In this document: one piece after another, positions 17,305 to 26,700 of the stretch
How positions within the stretch are numbered: the first letter of the stretch is position 1
Layout of the letters: each line of letters starts with the position of its first letter
Source of the DNA: Microbacterium marinum
Lineage (GTDB): Bacteria; Actinomycetota; Actinomycetes; Actinomycetales; Microbacteriaceae
Length of the DNA: 64,000 nt
Direction of reading: 5' to 3'
NCBI RefSeq assembly: GCF_014204835.1
Contig: NZ_JACHMD010000001.1
Coordinates: 1,240,001-1,304,000, forward strand
Made by a program: the position numbers and the translations under genes
The notes under the pieces: generated by a model
What the model was told of the DNA's origin: nothing
Database searches by the model: none
Seen by the model: the letters and a program-made list of their open reading frames with translations, nothing else

Positions 17305-18384
17305 ATGTCGACGAGCTCCACGAACCCGGTAGGCGGCGACGTCACCGACCACATCCGTGCCGTCATCGAGGAAGCCGGTGTCGCGGCGAACGCCGACCTC
17401 GTCGCGCGAATCCTCGCTACGGGTGTCGGTCTGGGGTTGGATGCCACAGATCGCCTCGACCTGAAGATCGCCTCGGCGGCCCTCACCGAGATGCGTTCGG
17501 CGTTCCGTCTGTTCGCACCGTACGCCGACGTTCCCAAGGTGACGATCTTCGGATCGGCGCGCACTCGAGCCGATGACCCGCTCTACCGAGCGGCGGCCGC
17601 GGTCGCCGCTGCTCTCGCGGAGCAGGGATGGATGGTGGTCACCGGGGCGGGACCAGGGATCATGCAAGCGGCCGCGGAGGGCGCAGGCCCCAAGCGCTCC
17701 CTGGGTGTGTCGATCCGTCTGCCGTTCGAGGAGAAGCCGAACGCGGTGATCGCCGAAGCCGATCGAGTCGTCGCGATGAAGTACTTCTTCACCCGCAAGC
17801 TCATGCTCGTGAAGGAGTCGCGCGGATTCGTCTGCGTCCCCGGCGGCTTCGGCACCCTGGACGAATTGTTCGAGCTCCTCACGTTGCAGCAGACGGGCAA
17901 GGCCGAGCCGACCCCGATCGTCCTCCTCGATGCGCCGGGAGGCTCGTTCTGGCAGGGCCTCCAGCGGTTCGCCGCGGAGGAGCTCATCCCCACCGGGGTG
18001 ATCTCGCCGGACGACCTCGACCGCGTGCTCGTGACGGATTCGGTCGACGCTGCGGCATCCGAGATCACCGGATTCTGGCGCAACTACGACTCGCTCCGCT
18101 GGTTCGGGTCCCGGCTGGTCCTGCGCCTGTGCGCCGAGCCCAGCGACGACGAAGTGGCCGCGCTGAACGATCGATTCAGCACCCTCCTGACCGGCGGACG
18201 CATCGAGCGGGCGGCCGTCACCGAACAGGAGCGGCGCGACGACGACCGAGTGGATCAGCCTCGCCTGACCATGGAGTTCGACCGGCACCGGGTGGGCGAG
18301 CTGCACCAGCTGATCCGTGCCGTGAACACGTTCGCGTCGGCGCCTGCGGCCTCTCCTCCCGAGGAGCCGCGCGCCGTACGCTGA
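17305..18384 (+). CDS. LOG-family Rossmann-fold protein
   Basis: A 359-aa TIGR00730/LOG-type protein. The core has GAGPGIMQAAAEGA and the signature PGGFGTLDELFELL, the nucleotide- and phosphoribose-binding motifs of the so-called lysine decarboxylase fold. LOG enzymes hydrolyse nucleoside 5'-monophosphates, releasing cytokinin-like bases. This one is longer than the roughly 190-aa cytokinin enzymes: it has about 70 extra residues in front and about 90 behind, so its substrate is uncertain. The ATG at 17305 lies 71 bp after proS. It is probably a separate cytosolic nucleotide hydrolase. Confidence 0.85.
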   Translation: MSTSSTNPVGGDVTDHIRAVIEEAGVAANADLVARILATGVGLGLDATDRLDLKIASAALTEMRSAFRLFAPYADVPKVTIFGSARTRADDPLYRAAAAVAAALAEQGWMVVTGAGPGIMQAAAEGAGPKRSLGVSIRLPFEEKPNAVIAEADRVVAMKYFFTRKLMLVKESRGFVCVPGGFGTLDELFELLTLQQTGKAEPTPIVLLDAPGGSFWQGLQRFAAEELIPTGVISPDDLDRVLVTDSVDAAASEITGFWRNYDSLRWFGSRLVLRLCAEPSDDEVAALNDRFSTLLTGGRIERAAVTEQERRDDDRVDQPRLTMEFDRHRVGELHQLIRAVNTFASAPAASPPEEPRAVR

Positions 18385-18393
18385 GCGCATGCG

Positions 18394-19194
18394 TCAGAGC
18401 TTCGCGTACCGGACGCGGAAGAAGCTGAAGACCGTGTAGGACAGCAGTCCGAGCCCCACCAGGAAGACGAGCAGGGGACCGAGCGTCTGCTCGAGCAGCG
18501 CGTGCACCGCGGCATCCATTCCGCCTGCTGCCCGCGCCTCCTGACGGAAGGCTGCGACGAGCAGGAGGATGCCGACGATCCCGATCGCCACACCCTTGCC
18601 GATGTAGCCGATCACGGCGACCACGTTCAGGGTCACGCCGCGCCCGCCGTCCGGGATCCGCACGACCTTGTCGTACGAGCGCCGCACTCCGATCGAGGCG
18701 AAGGCGATCCCCGCGATCGCGATGCCGAGCCCGGCGGCGCCGAGGACGAACACGCCTCCGGGCGTCGCGAGAAGTCCTTCGCTGGCCTCACGCGCACTGC
18801 GGTCGCCGTCGAGACGCGCGCCGAGAGCCACGGTCACAGCGATGCCCGACAAGACGACGTAGACGAGGGACTGGGCGCTGGGGGAGACCCGGCGCCCCCA
18901 GGCGCGCAGGTCGCGGCCGCGCACCAGCACCGCCTGCGCCGCGTGCCACAGCGCGAGCGCGCCGAGCAGTCCTGCCAGCAGCCACACACCCGCCAAGCCC
19001 AGGGGGACGGTGCTGAGTGCGTCGAACGCGCCCGCCTGATCTGGCTCGCCGCTTCCGCCCAGGGAGATCGCGATGATGATCGCACCCAGAACGCCGTGCA
19101 CCACGCCGTTGGCGGCATACCCGCCCCGAGCCAGACCGCGCATGACCGGCGAGCGTTCGGCGGCCCTCGCGGCGTCCCTGGCGGCATCGGTCAT
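18394..19194 (-). CDS. DUF1206 membrane protein
   Basis: A 266-aa integral membrane protein with six hydrophobic segments arranged as three repeats of two. Each repeat opens with a GxxGY/R-type turn (LARGGYAANGVVHGVLG, AQSLVYVVLSGIAV, NVVAVIGYIGKGVAIGIVG), the hallmark of DUF1206. The family's function is unknown. It is divergent from nusA with a 50-bp gap to the first possible nusA start, and it occupies the place where rimP lies in many other bacteria. Confidence 0.85.
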   Translation of the reverse strand: MTDAARDAARAAERSPVMRGLARGGYAANGVVHGVLGAIIIAISLGGSGEPDQAGAFDALSTVPLGLAGVWLLAGLLGALALWHAAQAVLVRGRDLRAWGRRVSPSAQSLVYVVLSGIAVTVALGARLDGDRSAREASEGLLATPGGVFVLGAAGLGIAIAGIAFASIGVRRSYDKVVRIPDGGRGVTLNVVAVIGYIGKGVAIGIVGILLLVAAFRQEARAAGGMDAAVHALLEQTLGPLLVFLVGLGLLSYTVFSFFRVRYAKL

Positions 19195-19231
19195 CCGACG
19201 ATCTTCTCAGGTCTCAGGCCGGGTCATCGGG

Positions 19232-19237
19232 TAACGT
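19232..19237 (+). promoter_or_regulatory. -10 hexamer of the nusA operon
   Basis: TAACGT lies 7 nt before an ATG at 19245 that is in frame with nusA. The leaderless spacing would allow a NusA form with 23 extra residues, or simply mark the operon start site with a 68-nt leader. Confidence 0.45.
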
Positions 19238-19313
19238 TGATGGGATGCCGCGAGGCTCGTCGAATCGGCGGGCACGCGGCCATGCGGACATCAAACTGAA
19301 GAGGGAGGCTCCT

Positions 19314-20303
19314 ATGGACATCGACCTGGGACTGCTGCGGACTGTCGAGCGCGAGCGGGAGATTCCGTTCGACGAACTGATCCGGATCATCGAGCAGGCC
19401 ATCCTCACCGCATACGCGAAGCACACCTCACTCGACGGCGAACTGCCCGACGGCGCCCGCGCCCACCTCGACCGCAAGACCGGTCACGTCGCCGTGTTCG
19501 TGCCGCTGCGCGACGAGGAAGGCGCGGTCATCGGCGAGGAGGAGTCGACACCCGACGACTTCGGTCGGATCGCGGCTTTCGCCGCCAAGCAGGTCATCAG
19601 CCAGCGCCTCCGCGACATCGCCGACGACGCGGTGCTCGGAGAGTTCAAGGGCAAGGAAGGCGACATCGTTGCCGGCGTCATCCAGCAGGGACCCAACCCC
19701 CGCATGGTCCACGTCGACCTCGGCACGGTCGAGGCGATCCTCCCGCCCGAGGAGCAGGTGCCGGGCGAGGACTACGCGCACGGTTCGCGAGTGCGCGTCT
19801 ACGTCACCTCGGTGTCCAAGGGTCTCAAGGGGCCCCAGATCACCGTGTCGCGCACGCACCCGGGTCTCGTCCGCAAGCTGTTCGCGCTCGAGGTGCCCGA
19901 GATCGCGGCCGGTCTCGTCGAGATCGTGTCGCTGGCGCGCGAAGCGGGTCACCGCACCAAGATCGCCGTGAAGGCCAACGACCCCTCCATCAACGCGAAG
20001 GGTGCGTGCATCGGCGAGCTCGGCCGCCGCGTGCGCGCCGTCACCGAGGAGCTCGGCGGGGAGAAGATCGACATCGTCGACTACGACGAGACCCTCGCGA
20101 CCTTCGTCGCGAACGCACTGTCGCCCGCGAAGGTGACCTCGAGCTTCGTCCTCGACCAGGCCAGCAAGGCCGTGCGCGCCCTTGTCCCCGACTACCAGCT
20201 GTCGCTCGCGATCGGCAAAGAGGGTCAGAACGCGCGGCTGGCGGCGAAATTGACCGGTGCGAAGATCGACATCCAGCCCGACAGCATTCTCGACGAGTCC
20301 TGA
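19314..20303 (+). CDS. nusA: Transcription termination/antitermination factor NusA
   Basis: A 329-aa RNA polymerase-binding factor for pausing, termination and antitermination. The order is an N-terminal RNAP-binding domain, an S1 domain (about 110-185, GDIVAGVIQQGPNPR) and two KH domains (about 190-329; AIGKEGQNARLAAKLTG in KH2). The acidic C-terminal repeats of E. coli NusA are absent, as in actinobacteria. I start at the ATG after GGGAGG (19303-19308), giving the family N terminus MDIDLGLLRTVERE. An in-frame ATG at 19245 with leaderless promoter spacing is an alternative. It heads nusA-ylxR-infB-rbfA. Confidence 0.95.
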   Translation: MDIDLGLLRTVEREREIPFDELIRIIEQAILTAYAKHTSLDGELPDGARAHLDRKTGHVAVFVPLRDEEGAVIGEEESTPDDFGRIAAFAAKQVISQRLRDIADDAVLGEFKGKEGDIVAGVIQQGPNPRMVHVDLGTVEAILPPEEQVPGEDYAHGSRVRVYVTSVSKGLKGPQITVSRTHPGLVRKLFALEVPEIAAGLVEIVSLAREAGHRTKIAVKANDPSINAKGACIGELGRRVRAVTEELGGEKIDIVDYDETLATFVANALSPAKVTSSFVLDQASKAVRALVPDYQLSLAIGKEGQNARLAAKLTGAKIDIQPDSILDES

Positions 20304-20312
20304 CGCGGTAGG

Positions 20313-20555
20313 ATGGAACCTGTTCGAACGTGCGTGGGATGCCGCGCGCGTGCCCCCCGGTCCTCGATGCTCCGCGTCGTCGCCCGGGACGGCGTCCTCG
20401 TCCCCGACGAGAAAGCCGTCCTGCCGGGGAGGGGCGCGTGGGTGCATGACACGGACAGCTGTCTGACCGCCGCTCTGCGGAGGCGGGCGTTCGGACGAGC
20501 ACTACGGGTGTCGAGCCCGCTGGAGACGGCGGACATCGATGCGCGGACCGACTGA
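20313..20555 (+). CDS. ylxR: YlxR/RnpM family RNA-binding protein
   Basis: An 80-aa DUF448 protein with the conserved start RTCVGCR, then PGRGAWVH and a C-terminal ALRRRAFGRAL helix. Members bind RNA; the B. subtilis protein modulates RNase P. It lies 9 bp after nusA and before infB, the standard position. The gene ends 112 bp before infB; I see no further gene in that gap. Confidence 0.93.
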   Translation: MEPVRTCVGCRARAPRSSMLRVVARDGVLVPDEKAVLPGRGAWVHDTDSCLTAALRRRAFGRALRVSSPLETADIDARTD

Positions 20556-20667
20556 CCACCCAGCGCAAAGGCTGAACGGCAATGGACACAAAGTGAACGG
20601 CTCGAAATGAGACCCGTCCGCCAGTGATGGTCCGCCCTGTCCGGGGCGGGCCCCAGACAGGAGAATT

Positions 20668-23415
20668 GTGGCAAAACCACGCGTACACGAGATCGCTTCC
20701 GAGCTCGGCGTCGACAGTAAAGTCGCCCTCGCAAAGCTGAAGGAGCTCGGCGAATTCGTCAAGAGCCCCTCATCCACCATCGAGCCCCCCGTGGCTCGCA
20801 AGCTCCGCGCCGCCCTCGAGGCGGAAGGCGTGAAGGCTCCGGCCGCCGCGCCCGCGAAGCCCGCGGCATCCGGCCCCCGTCCGGGAGCCCCGAAGCCGGC
20901 AGCTCCGGCACCGGCTGCCCCGGCACCCGCTGCCCCCACGCCGGCGGCTGCCGCTCCGGCCGCGTCCGAAGCTCCGGCAGCGCCGGCGGCCCCGGCAGCA
21001 GAGACCGCGACTCCGTCGGCGGCCCCCAAGCCCGGCGGTGCGCCCACCCCCGGCAAGCCGGCATCCCCGCAGGCTCCCCGTCCCGGTGGGGCAGGCGGCG
21101 CACCGCGCCCCGGTAACAACCCGTTCGCCAGCTCGCAGGGCATGGGTCAGCGACCCGCCGGCCCGCGTCCCGGCAACAACCCCTTCGCCTCGGCGCAGGG
21201 CATGGGTCAGCGACCCACTCCCGGCAACATCCCGCGCCCGCAGGCGCCGCGTCCCGGCGCTCCGCGTCCGGGTGCTCCGCGTCCCGGTGGCGCCGGTCGT
21301 CCCGGTGGCGGCGGTCGTCCCGGCGCGCCCTTCCAGCAGCGTCCCGGCGGCCCCGGCCGTCCCGGTGGCGGCGGCTTCGGTGCCGCACGTCCCGGCGGCG
21401 CTCCCGGCGGCGGTTTCGCCGGTCGTCCCGGTGGCGGCGGTGGCCGCGGCCGTGGTCCCGGCGGTGGCACCGCGGGTGCCTTCGGTAAGGGAGGCGGCAA
21501 GTCCAAGCAGCGTAAGTCGCGTCGGGCGAAGCGGCAGGAATTCGAGATGCGGTCGGCGCCCGTCGTCGGCGGCGTCAACGTCTCGAAGGGCAACGGCGAG
21601 ATCATCCGCCTGCGTCGCGGCGCGTCGATCTCGGACTTCGCCGACAAGCTCGAGGCGCTGCGCGGCTACAACGTGCAGCCCGGAACCCTGGTGACGATCC
21701 TCTTCAACCTCGGCGAGATGGCCACGGCCACCGAGTCCCTGGATGAGGCGACGTTCGAGATCCTCGGTGAAGAGCTCGGCTACAAGATCCAGATGGTGTC
21801 GCCCGAGGACGAGGACAAAGAGCTCCTCGAGGGCTTCGGTCTCGACCTCGAGGCCGAGCTGGAGGCGGAAAGCGAGGACGACCTCGAGATCCGTCCTCCC
21901 GTGGTCACCGTCATGGGTCACGTCGACCACGGTAAGACGCGCCTTCTCGACGCGATCCGCCAGACCAATGTGGTCGCCGGTGAGGCGGGTGGCATCACCC
22001 AGCACATCGGTGCCTACCAGGTGTGGACCGAGCACGAGGGCATCGAGCGCGCGATCACCTTCATCGACACCCCGGGTCACGAGGCGTTCACCGCCATGCG
22101 TGCTCGCGGTGCGCAGGTGACCGACCTCGCCATCCTCGTGGTCGCGGCCGACGACGGCATCATGCCGCAGACGGTCGAGGCGTTGAACCACGCTCAGGCC
22201 GCGAACGTGCCCATCGTGGTGGCGGTCAACAAGGTCGACAAGCCCGACGCCAACCCCGGCAAGGTGCGCCAGCAGCTCACCGAGTACGGTCTGGTCGCCG
22301 AGGAGTACGGCGGCGACGTCATGTTCGTCGACGTCTCGGCCCGCCAGGGCACGAACATCCAGGAACTGCTGGATGCCGTCCTCCTCACCGCCGACGCGGG
22401 TCTGGACCTCACGGCCAACCCGAACAAGGCGGCGCGCGGTGTCGCCATCGAGGCGAAGCTCGACAAGGGTCGCGGTTCGGTCGCCACGGTACTGATCCAG
22501 TCCGGAACCCTCCGGGTCGGCGACGCGATCGTCGCGGGAACGGCCTACGGCCGCGTCCGCGCCATGATCGACGAGAACGGCGACGCGGTCGACGAGGCTT
22601 ACCCGTCGCGTCCGGTCCAGGTGCAGGGGCTCAACTCCGTGCCCCGCGCCGGTGACGTGTTCATCGTCACCGAGGAAGACCGCATGGCGCGTCAGATCGC
22701 TGAGAAGCGTGAAGCCGTCGAGCGCAACGCCCAGCTGGCCAAGGCCCGCAAGCGCATCTCGCTCGAGGACTTCACCCGCGCTCTCGAAGAGGGCAAGGTC
22801 GAGTCGCTCAACCTCATCATCAAGGGTGACGTCTCGGGTGCCGTCGAGGCGCTCGAGGAATCGCTCCTCAAGATCGAGGTCGACGACAGCGTGCAGCTGC
22901 GGATCATCCACCGCGGCGTCGGTGCGATCACCGAGTCGGATATCAACCTGGCGACGATCGACAACGCGATCGTCATCGGCTTCAACGTCCGCCCCGACAC
23001 GAAGGCGCGCGAGCGCGCCGCTCGCGAGGGCGTGGACGTCCGGTTCTACTCGGTCATCTACAACGCGATCGATGACGTGGAGCAGTCGCTCACGGGCATG
23101 CTCAAGCCGGAGTACGAAGAGGTCCAGTCGGGCGTCGCGGAGATCCGCGAGGTCTTCCGGTCCTCGAAGTTCGGCAACATCGCCGGTGTCATCGTCCGCT
23201 CGGGCACGATCACGCGCAACGCCAAGGCGCGCGTCATCCGTGACGGCGTCGTGCTCGCCGACGGCCTGGCCATCGAGTCGCTGCGCCGCTTCAAGGACGA
23301 CGTCACCGAGGTGCGTACGGACTTCGAAGCCGGTATCGGCCTCGGCAAGTACAACGACATCCAGGTCGGCGACGAGATCGAGACGACCGAGATGGTGGAG
23401 AAGCCGCGCGGCTGA
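20668..23415 (+). CDS. infB: Translation initiation factor IF-2
   Basis: A 915-aa GTPase that brings fMet-tRNA to the 30S subunit. The N-terminal helical domain ([14 protein letters not shown]) is followed by a long Ala/Pro then Gly/Arg/Pro-rich disordered region (about residues 55-290), with the near-repeat NNPFASxQGMGQRP occurring twice. The G domain has [12 protein letters not shown] (about 416), DTPGHEAF and NKVDKP. Domains II-IV follow, ending [13 protein letters not shown]. Start GTG 20668 has AGGAGAAT upstream. It is the third gene of the nusA block. A 22-bp inverted repeat follows before rbfA. Confidence 0.97.
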   Translation: MAKPRVHEIASELGVDSKVALAKLKELGEFVKSPSSTIEPPVARKLRAALEAEGVKAPAAAPAKPAASGPRPGAPKPAAPAPAAPAPAAPTPAAAAPAASEAPAAPAAPAAETATPSAAPKPGGAPTPGKPASPQAPRPGGAGGAPRPGNNPFASSQGMGQRPAGPRPGNNPFASAQGMGQRPTPGNIPRPQAPRPGAPRPGAPRPGGAGRPGGGGRPGAPFQQRPGGPGRPGGGGFGAARPGGAPGGGFAGRPGGGGGRGRGPGGGTAGAFGKGGGKSKQRKSRRAKRQEFEMRSAPVVGGVNVSKGNGEIIRLRRGASISDFADKLEALRGYNVQPGTLVTILFNLGEMATATESLDEATFEILGEELGYKIQMVSPEDEDKELLEGFGLDLEAELEAESEDDLEIRPPVVTVMGHVDHGKTRLLDAIRQTNVVAGEAGGITQHIGAYQVWTEHEGIERAITFIDTPGHEAFTAMRARGAQVTDLAILVVAADDGIMPQTVEALNHAQAANVPIVVAVNKVDKPDANPGKVRQQLTEYGLVAEEYGGDVMFVDVSARQGTNIQELLDAVLLTADAGLDLTANPNKAARGVAIEAKLDKGRGSVATVLIQSGTLRVGDAIVAGTAYGRVRAMIDENGDAVDEAYPSRPVQVQGLNSVPRAGDVFIVTEEDRMARQIAEKREAVERNAQLAKARKRISLEDFTRALEEGKVESLNLIIKGDVSGAVEALEESLLKIEVDDSVQLRIIHRGVGAITESDINLATIDNAIVIGFNVRPDTKARERAAREGVDVRFYSVIYNAIDDVEQSLTGMLKPEYEEVQSGVAEIREVFRSSKFGNIAGVIVRSGTITRNAKARVIRDGVVLADGLAIESLRRFKDDVTEVRTDFEAGIGLGKYNDIQVGDEIETTEMVEKPRG

Positions 23416-23434
23416 TCCGTTCGTCTGTTGCTAC

Positions 23435-23497
23435 GGCGATGGATGCCTCGCGCGAAACAGGGCCCCTACCCCGACTTCGCGCGAAGCATCCATCGCC
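23435..23497. repeat. 22-bp inverted repeat between infB and rbfA
   Basis: Arms at 23435-23456 and 23476-23497 match at 21 of 22 positions around a 19-nt C-rich loop. The arms read GGCGATGGATGC...CGCGCGAA. Transcribed, this would be one of the most stable hairpins in the window. No T-run follows on the plus strand, so it is not a standard intrinsic terminator. It may be an RNA processing or stability element, or a REP/MITE-like repeat. Confidence 0.85.
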
Positions 23498-23551
23498 TCC
23501 GCAATTCCTCCGTCCGCCGATCGCGGGCAGAGGTGGGAAGAGGAGAAGGAC

Positions 23552-23986
23552 ATGGCTGGAGAACGACAGGCACGGCTCGCGGATCGCATCCGCGTGCTCA
23601 TCGCGGAGCGTCTCGAGAAGGGGCTGCGCGACCCGCGGCTCGGTTTCGTCACGATCACCGACGTCCGTGTGACGGGCGACCTCCAGCACGCGTCGGTGTT
23701 CTACACCGTCTACGGCGACGACCAGGCGCGCAGCGACAGCTCCGCGGCACTGGCGGCGGCCACCGGCATGCTGCGCCGCGAGGTCGGCCGCCAGCTCGGC
23801 ATCCGTCTCACCCCGTCGCTGGAGTTCATCCTCGACGGTCTCCCCGAGAACGCCGGGCACATCGAAGACCTCCTGCGCGAAGCGCGCGAGCGCGATGCGG
23901 CCGTCGCGGGGATCGCGGCATCCGGCACGTACGCGGGCGAGTCCGACCCGTACGTGAAGCCGCGCGAAGACGACGACGAGGACTGA
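23552..23986 (+). CDS. rbfA: 30S ribosome-binding factor A
   Basis: A 144-aa ribosome maturation factor for the 16S 5' helix. It has the KH-like fold with RQARLADRIRVLIAERL, DPRLGFVTITDVRVTGD and a LTPSLEFILD strand. A short acidic, flexible tail ends REDDDED. The ATG at 23552 has AGGAGAAGGA upstream. It follows infB across the inverted repeat. Confidence 0.95.
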   Translation: MAGERQARLADRIRVLIAERLEKGLRDPRLGFVTITDVRVTGDLQHASVFYTVYGDDQARSDSSAALAAATGMLRREVGRQLGIRLTPSLEFILDGLPENAGHIEDLLREARERDAAVAGIAASGTYAGESDPYVKPREDDDED

Positions 23987-23991
23987 CCGCC

Positions 23992-24861
23992 TCAGCGCGG
24001 AAGGTGGAGCGCCCCGCCGGTGGCTTCCACGAGACCGTCGGTGATGAGCGAATCGATCGCGCGCGTGCGCTGCAGCGGATCGGGCCACTCGGCGATGACC
24101 TCCTCCGCCGCGGCGGAATGGTCCGGCGCGGCGCGGAGCACTTTCAGCACGGCGCCGCGCGCCTGCCGGTCGCTGCCCTCGTACCGGGCCTGTCTGCGCC
24201 GGGCATCACCCGTGTCGGGGTAGCCGGCAGCACGCCACGCGCAGACGGCCGCGAGCGGGCACGCCTCGCAGCGCGGGGAGCGCGCGGTGCACACGACCGC
24301 GCCGAGTTCCATCGCGGCCGCGTTGACGACGGCGGCATCCGTGTCGTCCGCCGGGAGGACTCTCGTCATCGCCGCCAGATCAGCTGTGGCGGGCTGCCCC
24401 GGCTGCGAACGCCCGTCGACGGCGCGGGCGAGCACCCGGCGCGTGTTCGTGTCGACGACCGGATGCCGGTCTCCGTAGGCGAACACGGCGACGGCACGCG
24501 CGGTGTAGTCGCCGATGCCGGTCAGAGCAAGCAGCGCGTCGACGTCGCGCGGCACGACACCATCGTGACGGTCGCGGATCTCCGTCGCGGCCCGGTGCAG
24601 CCAGAGGGCCCGGCGCGGGTAGCCGAGATTCGCCCACAGCCGTACCGCGTCTGCGGGAGGGGATGCCGCGAGAGCGGCGGGCGTCGGCCATCGCTGGAGC
24701 CACTCGGTCAGGCGCGGGATCACCCGGGCCACGGGCGTCTGCTGCAGCATGAACTCGCTCACGAGGATGCCCCATGCACCGAAACCCTCGGCCCGCCACG
24801 GGAGGTCGCGCGCATTGTCCCGGTACCACGCGATAAGCGGCGGAGCGAGGTCGGCGGACAT
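23992..24861 (-). CDS. mutY: A/G-specific adenine DNA glycosylase
   Basis: A 289-aa base-excision repair enzyme that removes A opposite 8-oxoG. The catalytic Glu is in SEFMLQQTPVARV. The helix-hairpin-helix is LTGIGDYTARAV and the catalytic Asp is in PVVDTNTRRVLAR. The 4Fe-4S cluster is C-x6-C-x2-C-x5-C in CTARSPRCEACPLAAVC (about residues 190-206). The MutT-like C-terminal domain of E. coli MutY is lacking, as in other short actinobacterial forms. I use ATG 24861, since TACGCT lies 6 nt upstream; a GTG one codon earlier is less likely. Confidence 0.93.
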   Translation of the reverse strand: MSADLAPPLIAWYRDNARDLPWRAEGFGAWGILVSEFMLQQTPVARVIPRLTEWLQRWPTPAALAASPPADAVRLWANLGYPRRALWLHRAATEIRDRHDGVVPRDVDALLALTGIGDYTARAVAVFAYGDRHPVVDTNTRRVLARAVDGRSQPGQPATADLAAMTRVLPADDTDAAVVNAAAMELGAVVCTARSPRCEACPLAAVCAWRAAGYPDTGDARRRQARYEGSDRQARGAVLKVLRAAPDHSAAAEEVIAEWPDPLQRTRAIDSLITDGLVEATGGALHLPR

Positions 24862-24867
24862 CACTCA

Positions 24868-24873
24868 AGCGTA
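24868..24873 (-). promoter_or_regulatory. -10 hexamer of mutY
   Basis: TACGCT on the minus strand, 6 nt before the mutY ATG; leaderless pattern. Confidence 0.5.
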
Positions 24874-24948
24874 CGTTCCGCGCGTGGTCGCATCGATTTC
24901 GCGTCCGACGGGGATGCCGCGGACTCTGGCCGGTCAGGTCCGCCGAAC

Positions 24949-24954
24949 TAGGCT
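24949..24954 (+). promoter_or_regulatory. -10 hexamer of truB operon
   Basis: TAGGCT, 7 nt before the truB ATG; leaderless pattern. truB therefore has its own promoter, separate from infB-rbfA. Confidence 0.55.
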
Positions 24955-24961
24955 GGAAGTC

Positions 24962-25855
24962 ATGCACCAGCCCCCGAGCCCGAGCGGGATCCTGCTCGTC
25001 GACAAGCCCGGCGCGGTGACCAGTCACGACGTGGTCGCGCGTGCGCGCCGCGCGCTGAACACCCGCAAGATCGGTCACGCCGGAACCCTCGACCCGATGG
25101 CGACGGGCCTCCTCATCCTCGGCGTCGGGCCCGCCACCCGCCTGCTGACCTACATCGTCGGGCTCGGCAAGACGTACGAGGCCACCATTCGGCTCGGGGT
25201 GTCCACCGACTCCGACGACGCCGACGGGCAGGAGACGGGACGAACGGATGCCGCGGCCGTCAGCGATGCGTCCATCACCGCCGCGATCGCCGACCTGACC
25301 GGGGAGATCTCACAGGTGCCCAGCACGGTCTCGGCGATCAAGGTCGGCGGTCGACGGGCCTACGATCTCGCACGTGCGGGGGAGCAGGTGGAGTTGAAGG
25401 CGCGTGCCGTGACGGTCTCGCGCTTCGACGTGCTCGCGACCCGCCGGGAGGGGGATGCCATCGACCTCGACGTGATCGTCGACTGCTCGAGCGGCACGTA
25501 CATCCGTGCGCTGGCCCGCGACCTCGGCGCTGCGCTCGGGGTGGGCGGGCATCTCACCGCCCTCCGGCGCACCCGTATCGGCGACTTCGACGTCGCGGAC
25601 GCCGTGACCGAGATCACGCCCGAGGCGACGCTGCTCGGCGCGGCGGACACCGCGCGTCGTGTGCTCGGCGCCTTCTCGGTCACGGCGGACGAGGCGCGCG
25701 ATCTGCGACACGGCAAGCGGCTGCACGGCGCGGCATCCCGCCTCCAAGGCGAGAACCCGGCGGCGATCGATCCCGACGGGGTGCTCGTGGGCATCGTCGG
25801 CCGGCGCGGAGACGACGTGAAGAGCTTCATGAACATGCCGGAGGCTCAGGGATGA
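24962..25855 (+). CDS. truB: tRNA pseudouridine(55) synthase
   Basis: A 297-aa enzyme that makes pseudouridine 55 in the T arm of tRNAs. The N terminus GILLVDKPGAVTSHDVV and the catalytic segment GHAGTLDPMATGLL (Asp about residue 47) are family signatures; SSGTYIRALARDLG follows. The ATG at 24962 follows a TAGGCT hexamer by 7 nt. The stop overlaps the next gene's start (ATGA at 25852-25855), so it opens an operon with two membrane proteins and ribF. Confidence 0.95.
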   Translation: MHQPPSPSGILLVDKPGAVTSHDVVARARRALNTRKIGHAGTLDPMATGLLILGVGPATRLLTYIVGLGKTYEATIRLGVSTDSDDADGQETGRTDAAAVSDASITAAIADLTGEISQVPSTVSAIKVGGRRAYDLARAGEQVELKARAVTVSRFDVLATRREGDAIDLDVIVDCSSGTYIRALARDLGAALGVGGHLTALRRTRIGDFDVADAVTEITPEATLLGAADTARRVLGAFSVTADEARDLRHGKRLHGAASRLQGENPAAIDPDGVLVGIVGRRGDDVKSFMNMPEAQG

Positions 25856-26220
25856 TCCTGTGGTTCACCATCGTCCAGATCGCCGCGGCGTGCGCCGCCG
25901 GTCTACTGTGCACGGTGCTCGGGCTCGCCGGGCGGCGGCCCAGCGATCTCAGCGTCGGGACGCAGGCCGTCATCCTCCTCCTCCTCATCGCGCAGGTCGT
26001 GATGGCGATCGTCGCTCCGCTGGCAGGCAACCCGCCTACGGGCGATCTGCTCGAGTACTGGGTGTATCTCGTCTCCGCCGTCCTGATCCCGCCGGCCGCG
26101 GTGCTGTGGGCGCTCATCGAGCGCGGGCGGTGGAGCACGGTCGTCATGGGCGTGGCGTCGTTCGCGATCGCGGTCATGGTGTGGCGCATGCACGTCATCT
26201 GGACGATCCAGGTGGCGTGA
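25852..26220 (+). CDS. Small membrane protein in truB-ribF operon
   Basis: A 122-aa protein with four hydrophobic segments (VQIAAACAAGLLCTVLGL, AVILLLLIAQVVMAIV, VYLVSAVLIPPAAVLWALI and VVMGVASFAIAVMVW). It overlaps truB by 4 nt (ATGA). No family function is known to me. Tight coupling to truB and to another membrane protein suggests joint expression, not necessarily joint function. Confidence 0.8.
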   Translation: MILWFTIVQIAAACAAGLLCTVLGLAGRRPSDLSVGTQAVILLLLIAQVVMAIVAPLAGNPPTGDLLEYWVYLVSAVLIPPAAVLWALIERGRWSTVVMGVASFAIAVMVWRMHVIWTIQVA

Positions 26221-26244
26221 GCGCGAACGTAGGATTGAGGTGCC

Positions 26245-26700
26245 ATGCCTGACACCGCCTCGATCACCGCGCCGACGGCGCCTCCCTCTCGCCGAATGAC
26301 CGGGATCGGCCGCGTCCTCGTCGTCGTGTACGCCATCATGGCCATCGGTGCGACGGGACGCTCGTTCGTGCAGATCGTCCGCGAGTTCGACGAGGCCCCG
26401 CTGGCCTACTCGCTGTCCGCGCTCGCGGCGGTCGTCTACATCCTCGCGACCCTGGCGCTCATCTTCAGCGCCTCCGACGCGTGGTACCGGGTCGCGTGGG
26501 TCGCGATCGTCTTCGAGCTGATCGGCGTGCTCGTGGTGGGCACGCTCTCGCTCGTCTTGCCGGCGTGGTTCGATCACCCGACGGTGTGGTCGGGCTACGG
26601 CATCGGATACGTCCTGATCCCGCTCGTGCTGCCGTTCCTCGGCATCTGGTGGCTGCAGACCCACCGGACGGCGCGGGTCGCGGAGGGCACTGCGGCATGA
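26245..26700 (+). CDS. Four-helix membrane protein upstream of ribF
   Basis: A 151-aa protein with four hydrophobic helices (GRVLVVVYAIMAIGATGRSF, LSALAAVVYILATLALIF, VAWVAIVFELIGVLVVG and YVLIPLVLPFLGIWWLQ). Helix loops carry few charges. Its stop overlaps the ribF start by 4 nt (ATGA at 26697-26700). A TAGGAT hexamer lies 9 nt before the ATG, so it may also be transcribed independently. Function unknown. Confidence 0.8.
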   Translation: MPDTASITAPTAPPSRRMTGIGRVLVVVYAIMAIGATGRSFVQIVREFDEAPLAYSLSALAAVVYILATLALIFSASDAWYRVAWVAIVFELIGVLVVGTLSLVLPAWFDHPTVWSGYGIGYVLIPLVLPFLGIWWLQTHRTARVAEGTAA

